Below are positions 7,398 through 12,553 of a stretch of 12,553 nt of DNA, in pieces. Made by a program: the position numbers and the translations under genes. Source of the stretch: Berkiella_A sp050252335 (GTDB taxonomy: Bacteria > Pseudomonadota > Gammaproteobacteria > Berkiellales > Berkiellaceae). Every line of letters begins with the position of its first letter. The first letter of the stretch is position 1. The notes below the pieces were generated by a model. That model was not told where the DNA came from and made no database searches. It saw only the letters and a program-made list of their open reading frames with translations. The stretch spans positions 1-12,553 of the forward strand of contig JBFWLB010000067.1 in assembly GCA_050252335.1 (NCBI GenBank). Direction: 5' to 3'.

Positions 7398-8165
7398 ATG
7401 CTTGGACTTCAAGGCAATTTTCAATCTAAAGTACAAATTTATATTGATAAAATAAAATCAAATACACCTCTTTTTAACGGGCTACTATTAACGCCTAATG
7501 AGCTAAATACAATCAAACAGGCTTTTGCGTCTACTCCCATTGAAATCGCAAAAATAAAAAGAGGATATTTTACCGGCACGCAAGAAAGAGTAAGCCGTCA
7601 ATTCCCATTAAAACATTATACTTTTATGGATACACTACCGGGTCTTACCGCAGAAGAAATGTTTAGCTATCTCTTTCGCAATAATATTGAATTAACAGAC
7701 TTCCAACAAATCGAACTCTTAATACAGTTTTATGAAGCACTATTAATACTACAATCTGAAAACATAATACATAGAGATTTGACTCCAACTAATATATTAA
7801 TCAGTCCAGAAGACTTAACGGTGAGATTTGTGGATTTTGGCTTAGCTTTAGAAGCAGGCAACGATGGTACTGTTTTTGATTATCTACCCATAGATACAAA
7901 AAAGGAAAAAGGAATGATTCAATATGCTAATGGCATAGATGTGAAAAAAATGTATGGGATAGTATTAATGTTTGTAACTAATGAAAATTTGCACAATCTA
8001 GTTGATCCAGAATATTTGGGTACTTTTAGCTTTGATCAAAACCGAATCAGTGAAAAATATCCCAAGGGAAGAATACAATACCATCCCATTGATATTCAGT
8101 CTGTTCTGCATACATTAAAAGCAAAGAAAGAAAATATGATCGATAGCCCAAAATTCACATTATAG
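7398..8165 (+). CDS. small divergent Ser/Thr protein kinase-like protein
   Basis: A 255-residue protein with the catalytic centre of a eukaryotic-type kinase. IIHRDLTPTNILI carries HRD (125-127) with catalytic Asp127 and Asn132, and VDFGLAL carries DFG (146-148) with the metal-binding Asp146. A hinge-like FMDTLPGLTAEEMF lies near 76-89, and DVKKMYGIVL (181-190) resembles the F-helix DvxxxGivL. The N-lobe is abnormal: only about 75 residues precede the hinge, with no visible glycine-rich loop and no clear VAxK lysine (K52 or K54 in IEIAKIK are candidates). The activation segment is short and lacks APE. The ATG at 7398 has AGGTG (7386-7390) 7 nt upstream, and an in-frame stop just before it excludes a longer N-terminus. 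It may be an atypical kinase, a pseudokinase or a truncated effector kinase. In Legionella such proteins are secreted effectors (family knowledge); that role is inferred here. Confidence 0.8.
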   Translation: MLGLQGNFQSKVQIYIDKIKSNTPLFNGLLLTPNELNTIKQAFASTPIEIAKIKRGYFTGTQERVSRQFPLKHYTFMDTLPGLTAEEMFSYLFRNNIELTDFQQIELLIQFYEALLILQSENIIHRDLTPTNILISPEDLTVRFVDFGLALEAGNDGTVFDYLPIDTKKEKGMIQYANGIDVKKMYGIVLMFVTNENLHNLVDPEYLGTFSFDQNRISEKYPKGRIQYHPIDIQSVLHTLKAKKENMIDSPKFTL

Positions 8166-8222
8166 ATTTTAAGAATGAAAAATTAGAAACTTTGAGTTTT
8201 GAATGGATGAATCGATTTTGAT

Positions 8223-8246
8223 GCCATTTATTAGATAATAAATGGC
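8223..8246. repeat. perfect inverted repeat overlapping the tRNA-Glu 3' end
   Basis: An 11-bp perfect palindrome (gccatttatta, GA, taataaatggc). The right arm covers the encoded CCA and the preceding discriminator base of tRNA-Glu (8243-8246). In the tRNA transcript the CCA end would therefore pair with the trailer. There is no U-run after it, so it may be a processing hairpin or a weak terminator. It also lies downstream of the convergent kinase-like gene. Confidence 0.7.
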
Positions 8247-8318
8247 GTCCCCAAGGGGATTCGAACCCCTGTTGCCGCCGTGAAAGGGCAGTGTCCTAGG
8301 CCTCTAGACGATGGGGAC
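8243..8318 (-). tRNA. tRNA-Glu (UUC)
   Basis: Complete 76-nt cloverleaf with encoded CCA. It reads GTCCCCA, then the TCGTCTAGAGGCCTAGGACA arm, an anticodon stem CTGCC/GGCGG (one T-G pair) around loop CTTTCAC with anticodon TTC, then AGGGGTTCGAATCCCCT and TGGGGACGCCA. It closely resembles E. coli tRNA-Glu, including the GTCTAGAGGCC D-arm. It lies downstream of tRNA-Ala and gltX on the same strand. Its product is charged by the neighbouring GltX. Confidence 0.98.
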
Positions 8319-8326
8319 CTAGATGT

Positions 8327-8357
8327 TGCTTAAAATAGCTTAGCCTATTTTCAAGCA
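8327..8357 (-). other. stem-loop in the spacer between the two tRNAs
   Basis: The 72-nt spacer contains a 12-bp stem with one bulged base (tgcttaaaatag paired with ctattttcaagca) and a 6-nt loop. In the joint transcript it would separate the two tRNAs and may guide or hinder RNase cleavage. No promoter is obvious within it, which supports co-transcription of the pair. Confidence 0.5.
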
Positions 8358-8390
8358 TTTAAACTTATTTGTCTACTAAAACCCGTTGCT

Positions 8391-8466
<76 letters not shown>

Positions 8467-8481
8467 GGGAATGAGCGGACA

Positions 8482-8510
8482 ATTCTAAGGCTCCGCTCTT
8501 CCGCTGTCAA
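8482..8510 (-). promoter_or_regulatory. strong sigma70 promoter of the tRNA-Ala/tRNA-Glu operon
   Basis: A perfect -35 TTGACA (8510-8505), a 17-nt spacer and TAGAAT (8487-8482, 5/6) begin 5 nt after the gltX stop. The sequence after the -10 box (tgtccgctc) is GC-rich, like discriminators of stable-RNA promoters under stringent control. The leader before the mature tRNA-Ala 5' end would be under 15 nt. The tRNAs can therefore be transcribed independently of gltX. Confidence 0.8.
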
Positions 8511-8515
8511 TAAAA

Positions 8516-9907
8516 TTAACAACTTAATTTTAAAATGACATTCTGCAATCTTTCTAAGGTGCGTAACTTTCCTAATAATCCGAGTGTAATATCAATCGGA
8601 GGACTAATTGTGTTACCACAGACCGCAACGCGAATCGGTTGCGCAATTTTACCTAATTTTAAATCTAATTCAACTGTTACTTCATGTAATGCTTGATGAA
8701 TATTTTCAGGTGTCCAATCTGTGATTGCATTTAACTTCCCAACATAGGCTTTTAATCCAGGTAGGCAACTCTCATTGAGATTTTTTGCAACAGCTGTTGG
8801 ATCCATCTCAATCTCAGATACAAACCAGAATTTACTCTTCTGTGCCATCTCAACCAAAGTCTTAGAGCGCTCTCTCTGCGCTTCTACAACAGCTTCTAGT
8901 TGTGGGCCTTGTGTGAGGTCACATCCTTCCTTCTCAAGGAATGGACGCAAGCGCAATGCGATTTCAGACGCAGGCATGGTCTTCAAATAATGCTGATTGA
9001 TCCACAACAGCTTATCTGGATTAATTGCTGCAGGTGCTGGTTGAATATTATTCACATCAAAAAATTCTTTTAACTCTTCAATACTAAAAATTTCTTGATC
9101 GCCATGAGACCAACCCAATCGAACTAAATAATTAATTAATGCTTCAGGTAAATAACCTTCTTCACGATAATCTAAGACACTCGCGGCACCATCTCGTTTG
9201 GATAATTTTTTACCTGTAGGGCCTAATAACATTGGCATGTGACCATACAAAGGCAGCGTCGCCCCCAAGGCTTCTAAAATATGTATCTGTCTGGGTGTAT
9301 TGTTAATGTGATCATCACCTCGCAATACATGCGTCACCCCCATGTCCCAATCATCCACGACAACAGTAAAATTATAGGTCGGCGCGCCATCTGTACGGAG
9401 AATAATTAAATCATCAAGCTCTTTATTTTGGATAACGATTTTGCCTTTCACTAAATCGTCAATGACCACTTCACCTGCTTCAGGTGTTTTAAAGCGTATA
9501 ACATAAGGCTGATCTTTATCTTGAGGATTGTGTCGGCAATGACCGTCATAGCGTGGCTTTTGTTTATCCTTGATTTGTTGCTCACGCAATGCTTCTAAAC
9601 GCTCTTTACTACAATAGCATTTATAGGCTTTGCCCTCTTGTACAAGCTTTGCAATCACTTCTTTGTATCTATCAAAGCGCTTAGTTTGATAGAAAGGCCC
9701 CTCATCCCAATTTAAATTAAGCCAGGCCATGCCTTCTAAGATAACGTCCACTGCTTCTTGAGTAGAACGTTCTAAATCTGTATCTTCAATTCGTAAAATA
9801 AATTTACCGCCGGTTTTTTTAGCCCATAACCAGCAAAATAGCGCTGTTCTAGCGCTGCCAATATGGAGATAGCCCGTTGGGCTGGGTGCAAATCGTGTAA
9901 CTACCAT
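8516..9907 (-). CDS. gltX: glutamyl-tRNA synthetase
   Basis: Class I aminoacyl-tRNA synthetase that charges tRNA-Glu with glutamate in the cytoplasm. The 463-residue product has the family's usual length. It begins MVVTRFAPSPTGYLHIGSAR with the HIGH-type motif HIGS at 15-18, and the KMSKS-type motif KLSKR is at 234-238. A zinc site is visible as C98-x-C100 and C124-x-H126 (YDGHCRH), matching the E. coli enzyme. RGDDHINNTPRQ and DGAPTYNF are conserved catalytic-domain blocks, and the C-terminal 150 residues form the helical anticodon-binding domain. The ATG at 9907 gives the standard N-terminus, although the ribosome binding site is poor (AAAGACAC). It is followed on the same strand by the tRNA-Ala/tRNA-Glu unit, which includes its own substrate tRNA. 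Confidence 0.98.
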   Translation of the reverse strand: MVVTRFAPSPTGYLHIGSARTALFCWLWAKKTGGKFILRIEDTDLERSTQEAVDVILEGMAWLNLNWDEGPFYQTKRFDRYKEVIAKLVQEGKAYKCYCSKERLEALREQQIKDKQKPRYDGHCRHNPQDKDQPYVIRFKTPEAGEVVIDDLVKGKIVIQNKELDDLIILRTDGAPTYNFTVVVDDWDMGVTHVLRGDDHINNTPRQIHILEALGATLPLYGHMPMLLGPTGKKLSKRDGAASVLDYREEGYLPEALINYLVRLGWSHGDQEIFSIEELKEFFDVNNIQPAPAAINPDKLLWINQHYLKTMPASEIALRLRPFLEKEGCDLTQGPQLEAVVEAQRERSKTLVEMAQKSKFWFVSEIEMDPTAVAKNLNESCLPGLKAYVGKLNAITDWTPENIHQALHEVTVELDLKLGKIAQPIRVAVCGNTISPPIDITLGLLGKLRTLERLQNVILKLSC

Positions 9908-9948
9908 TTTGTGTCTTTATTGTTCTATGTGTATGGATTAAGAGGCTT

Positions 9949-9954
9949 ATTGTA
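9949..9954 (-). promoter_or_regulatory. possible -10 box for gltX
   Basis: TACAAT on the minus strand (5/6 match) lies about 42 nt before the gltX ATG. The best -35 candidate is a poor TTGTTG about 18 nt upstream. It is the only reasonable candidate in the short region between the palindromes and the gene. Confidence 0.25.
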
Positions 9955-9999
9955 ACAATGATAGTGAAGGGGCAACAAGTCTGAAACCTAGGATTGATT

Positions 10000-10057
10000 C
10001 CCTCTCCTGATGTCAGGAGAGATCTACCCTCATCCACCACCCTCTCCCGTCAACGGG
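10000..10057. repeat. REP-like pair of GC-rich palindromes
   Basis: Two hairpins each start with the same octamer ccctctcc, 40 bp apart (10000 and 10040). The first is a perfect 9-bp inverted repeat (ctctcctga / tcaggagag, 10002-10021) with a 2-nt spacer. The second is cccg-tcaa-cggg (10046-10057). The layout resembles dispersed intergenic palindromic repeats seen in many proteobacterial genomes. Copy number cannot be judged from one window. Confidence 0.5.
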
Positions 10058-10072
10058 CTTAGAACACGAGCA

Positions 10073-10107
10073 CAGACAACAACATCTAAGGATAAAAAGA
10101 CGAAGAC
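10073..10107. repeat. direct repeat copy 1 (hairpin with AAGGATAAA loop)
   Basis: This 35-nt sequence, beginning cagacaacaac and containing ctaaggataaaa, is repeated with four substitutions and one gap at 10414-10447. Its stem is tct/aga here against cgcct/aggcg in the other copy. Read on the minus strand the hairpin is followed by TTGTTGTCT, like a weak terminator tail. Confidence 0.65.
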
Positions 10108-10141
10108 GGTAATCACAGCATTTTATTCTTAGGCTAGGCAT

Positions 10142-10364
10142 CTAGTACAGTGTAACATTAGTTTTTTAATATTCGCGAAGCGAATAAGATCCCACTTTGT
10201 AAAGGGGGACGGTGCGCAGCACCAGGGGGATTTATACCACAAATGAAAGTCAAAACAGCTAAATCCCTCTTGCGCTACGCGCTTTCTCCCTTTACAAAAG
10301 TGAGAAAACTGATTCGCTATGCTCATCAGAAATTCTATTAGAAACTAACACTACAGTGCACTAG
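10142..10364. mobile_element. 223-bp MITE-like palindromic element
   Basis: The outer ends are imperfect inverted repeats: ctagtacagtgtaacattag at the left matches the reverse complement of the right end (ctagtgcactgtagtgttag). Further in, gcgaat boxes face each other. Then come arms of about 45 nt (10191-10234 and 10260-10304), related by inversion at roughly three quarters of positions, around a 25-nt centre. Each arm has its own small hairpin (ggtgc-gca-gcacc on the left, gcgc-tac-gcgc on the right). No coding capacity. The whole would fold into a long cruciform, typical of non-autonomous elements moved by a transposase elsewhere. No clear target-site duplication was found. Confidence 0.6.
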
Positions 10365-10413
10365 TCTTGAGCAACCGCAGTGTACAAATAGCACACAAGA
10401 ACTGCGAGAGACG

Positions 10414-10447
10414 CAGACAACAACGCCTAAGGATAAAAGGCGAAAAC
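10414..10447. repeat. direct repeat copy 2, hairpin at the hydrolase 3' end
   Basis: Second copy of the 34-35-nt repeat, ending on the last base of the hydrolase stop codon. It forms a 5-bp stem cgcct/aggcg with loop aaggataaa. In the hydrolase transcript the stem is followed by TTGTTGTCT, so it may act as that gene's terminator. Confidence 0.65.
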
Positions 10448-11637
10448 TACACAAAGGCCTCGTGCAGCCAATTCAATATAACACCCGATGTATTTCTTCG
10501 TGCTAAGGGCTGACAATGCCCACCCGCACCTTCTGCCTCTGTAAAGTAAATATAGTTTTTAAGGCAAGTCAATTCTTCAAACAGTTTCTTTGCTTGTCCT
10601 TTACTTAAGTGCTCAGACTCATTGTCAAGCACCAAGGTTGGGCAAGTGATTTGTTTGATAGAATCTTTTAAATGGTACTGCGATGCCAAATACAACATTT
10701 CACTGATACTACCTGCGCCATAGCGATGGCAACGGCTGTTGAGCAAGAAATGTTGCTGTGGGTCTAATTTCTTTAATTTGTCAAAGTAGTCTTCAGTCTT
10801 TGCAAAATTTTGTGCACGTAAATTATCTTGCAAATCAAGTGGAAATTGACTCATCAAAAATGCGCTTGGATCTAAAATACCTGGATCGCAAATTAAAGCA
10901 TCAATACGTTTTTCCTTGGTAGCAGCACGAGGTGCCAAATATCCCCCAAAGCTCGCACCATATAAGGCTTTGTGAGAATATTTAAAAAAGTCTCTCGATT
11001 CGCAATAATCTACAACAGCACCAACCACGTTTTCCCAATCCGGTCGCAAAGGTAGATTTCTTTGCCTCAATACACTGCCTTGGCCTGGACCTTCAAAGGT
11101 CACATAATGAAAACCTTGGGAAATAGCAGGTAAAGCATTAAAAAATAATTCTTCCAAAATAGAATCGCCACCACCTGTATCGATGATCAAATCTCTTGGT
11201 TCATTTACAAACTGAAAAGCATAATAAATAATCCCTGGCAAATAGGTATTTTCATAAGGGATTTTAATATATTCAAATTTGATACGAGAACTTTCTAAAG
11301 CTTTATGAAAGGAATCTTGTGCAAAAGAAATAAGCTGATTAATTTTAGCACTCTGTTTTTCTTCTAAGAATAAAAATGCGGTACGTGCATAATTCGAAGC
11401 TGCCAAATAATCTTGGTTGTATTTGGCTATAGGCGAATATTTTTTCACACGCTCTGCACGCTGATAAGCCCTTTGTGCAAGCATCCACCATTGCTCATAC
11501 CAGGCTTCATAATCACCAGCGGGTATATTTTCACAAACAGCCAAACACTCACCGATCTCAGCCCCTCCATAGGTAACATATCCCAGTGTACGAACGAGTT
11601 GCTTATGGAAAGCTGGATCTGAAGCTAGTAATTTCAT
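10447..11637 (-). CDS. alpha/beta hydrolase (FrsA / pseudooxynicotine hydrolase-like)
   Basis: A 396-residue cytoplasmic protein with an N-terminal helical domain (about 1-120) and a C-terminal alpha/beta hydrolase domain. The nucleophile elbow is GASFGG at 227-232 (Ser229). The catalytic histidine is probably His374 in GAGGHCQ, and the acid is likely Asp338 in LVLDNESEH. FEGPGQG (181-187), before the elbow, is typical of the FrsA and 2,6-dihydropseudooxynicotine hydrolase group, which also has an N-terminal helical cap. TGGGDS (154-159) occupies the usual oxyanion-region position. The ATG at 11637 lacks a clear ribosome binding site, but no better start is visible. The substrate is unknown; carboxylester or C-C hydrolysis are possible. 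The gene is divergent from the PAP2-like gene, 167 nt away, and ends at a repeated hairpin. Confidence 0.85.
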   Translation of the reverse strand: MKLLASDPAFHKQLVRTLGYVTYGGAEIGECLAVCENIPAGDYEAWYEQWWMLAQRAYQRAERVKKYSPIAKYNQDYLAASNYARTAFLFLEEKQSAKINQLISFAQDSFHKALESSRIKFEYIKIPYENTYLPGIIYYAFQFVNEPRDLIIDTGGGDSILEELFFNALPAISQGFHYVTFEGPGQGSVLRQRNLPLRPDWENVVGAVVDYCESRDFFKYSHKALYGASFGGYLAPRAATKEKRIDALICDPGILDPSAFLMSQFPLDLQDNLRAQNFAKTEDYFDKLKKLDPQQHFLLNSRCHRYGAGSISEMLYLASQYHLKDSIKQITCPTLVLDNESEHLSKGQAKKLFEELTCLKNYIYFTEAEGAGGHCQPLARRNTSGVILNWLHEAFV

Positions 11638-11804
11638 AATGGGTTATTAATACAACTATATTTTAATGATTGTTCGATTTTTAACATACTAAAATTCAGT
11701 TTTCTTGTATACACTCCCAAAATTACAGCCGTAATATCGCTGGATTCATTGCTGTATCTTCAAATTTTCTTTATCATACTGATTTGATTTACTTAGCTTA
11801 AAAA

Positions 11805-12553
11805 ATGCAGACAACAAAGATTATCGCCGAAATTGGATTGATTTTTAGTCAGCCAATTACATTAATTATTGTTTTTCTCTTCGGTACTTTCTTCCTAGAT
11901 ACAAAAGCATTCAGTAAAGACTTTATGCTGATGCTATTCACCATGATTTACAATTTATACCTCAAATCAATTTGGCAAATCCCTCTAGATCCCCCTCTGG
12001 AAGGTTGGGCTTTTCCCAGTGGTCATATGCATGCAGCATGGGTCTTTTGGGGATGGCTAGTTTGTCATTATAAAAAGTGGTCTTGGCTTGCTGCCTTCTT
12101 AGTGGCAATGGGATTAGCTACTTTTGGCATGATCGATCATGGCTATCATCACCTTTCAGATGTACTGGGTGCCATAGGCTTTGGCTCTTTATCCTTGCTT
12201 ATTTTTTATGGGCTCAATCGTATCACTATATTCAAAGAAAACATGTTTGTGAGCAGCGTACTCATCAGTGGATTAGGGTTATTATTTTTATGCATGATGC
12301 CTGCATCTGTACAAACTAAACTCCATATATGGCAAGCACAAGGCGGATTATTAGGGCTTTCTTTAGGATGGTTATGTTATCATGCTCATGCCACGCTAAA
12401 GCTATATCATAAAATCATTATGTTACTGTGTTGTATCGCAGGTATGGCAGGCTTGCATTTCGCACTATTACATCCTCCCACACAATTCAATGCACAACTA
12501 TTTCAAGCCATTAAAGCATTTTTATTGGCAGCTTGGGTACTTCTCTCTCAACG
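11805..12553 (+). CDS. PAP2-like integral membrane protein (partial at 3' end)
   Basis: Open to the window edge: 249 codons visible, starting MQTTKIIAEIGLIFSQ. It is strongly hydrophobic, with likely membrane helices near 10-31, 40-57, 94-110, 119-136, 146-160 and further on. The PAP2 phosphatase core is present as AFPSGHMHAA (PSGH at 71-74) and YHHLSDVLGA (His115 and Asp119 of motif C3). The other phosphate-binding residues are replaced: motif C1 (KxxxxxxRP) reads K54 through L61-D62, and the motif C3 arginine position is Met109. A phosphatidic acid or undecaprenyl-pyrophosphate phosphatase-type role is the family default, but the lost arginines make the activity uncertain. The ATG follows an in-frame stop by one codon, so the start cannot be further upstream. 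No strong ribosome binding site is visible. Confidence 0.8.
   Translation, partial: MQTTKIIAEIGLIFSQPITLIIVFLFGTFFLDTKAFSKDFMLMLFTMIYNLYLKSIWQIPLDPPLEGWAFPSGHMHAAWVFWGWLVCHYKKWSWLAAFLVAMGLATFGMIDHGYHHLSDVLGAIGFGSLSLLIFYGLNRITIFKENMFVSSVLISGLGLLFLCMMPASVQTKLHIWQAQGGLLGLSLGWLCYHAHATLKLYHKIIMLLCCIAGMAGLHFALLHPPTQFNAQLFQAIKAFLLAAWVLLSQ

Larger units (their letters stand above)
9908..10446. other. repeat-rich noncoding region between gltX and the hydrolase
   Basis: This 539-nt region holds the gltX leader, two REP-like palindromes (10000-10057), a duplicated 34-35-nt hairpin sequence (10073-10107 and 10414-10447) and, between the two copies, a 223-bp element with terminal inverted repeats (10142-10364). 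Short open frames here run across palindromes and have no convincing start signals, so none is called as a gene. Confidence 0.7.

Noticed and set aside
9849..10040. Minus-strand open frame upstream of gltX
   Set aside because: It runs through palindromic repeats and the gltX start with no ribosome binding site or family resemblance.
10129..10326. Minus-strand 65-codon open frame within the 223-bp element
   Set aside because: It follows from the inverted-repeat structure; low-complexity Cys/Phe-rich translation with no start signal.
11976..12018. Stretch resembling the palindromic-element arms (aaatccctct ... ccccctctgg)
   Set aside because: It lies within the conserved PAP2 coding segment ahead of PSGH and has no matching inverted partner.

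Overview
The window looks like chromosome from a low-GC gammaproteobacterium, most likely of the Legionella/Coxiella-like (Legionellales) type. That placement is inference. It rests on a shortened argininosuccinate lyase like the one I recall from Legionella, the gltX/tRNA-Ala(GGC)/tRNA-Glu(UUC) cluster known from gammaproteobacteria, and eukaryote-like genes (ankyrin repeats, a kinase fold) inserted between housekeeping genes.

Layout, left to right. (1) Positions 1-1526 hold the end of argG and all of argH, overlapping by 11 nt: the last two steps of arginine synthesis. (2) A 507-nt gap follows, with one strong hairpin and a probable promoter for alsT, a sodium:alanine/glycine symporter (2055-3458). 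alsT ends in a bidirectional terminator shared with the convergent gene. (3) Positions 3498-8165 are an accessory block, visibly more AT-rich. On the minus strand are a 957-residue ankyrin protein with a serine/acidic linker and a compact HExxH metallopeptidase-like protein. On the plus strand, divergent from the peptidase, is a small kinase-like protein with HRD and DFG motifs but no recognisable glycine-rich loop. Each has its own sigma70-like promoter. (4) Positions 8223-9907, all on the minus strand, hold gltX and then a two-tRNA unit (Ala-GGC, Glu-UUC) with a near-consensus promoter of its own. (5) Positions 9908-10446 are repeat-rich noncoding DNA: REP-like palindromes, a 223-bp element with imperfect terminal inverted repeats, and a duplicated hairpin on either side of it. 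(6) A minus-strand alpha/beta hydrolase and a divergent plus-strand PAP2-like membrane protein, cut by the window edge, finish the window.

The most interesting part is the accessory block. Its three proteins (scaffold-like ankyrin protein, putative protease, divergent kinase) are typical classes of host-directed effectors in intracellular bacteria. The ankyrin protein also carries an LC3-interacting-region-like motif in its acidic linker. No secretion signal can be proven from sequence alone, so the effector role is a hypothesis.
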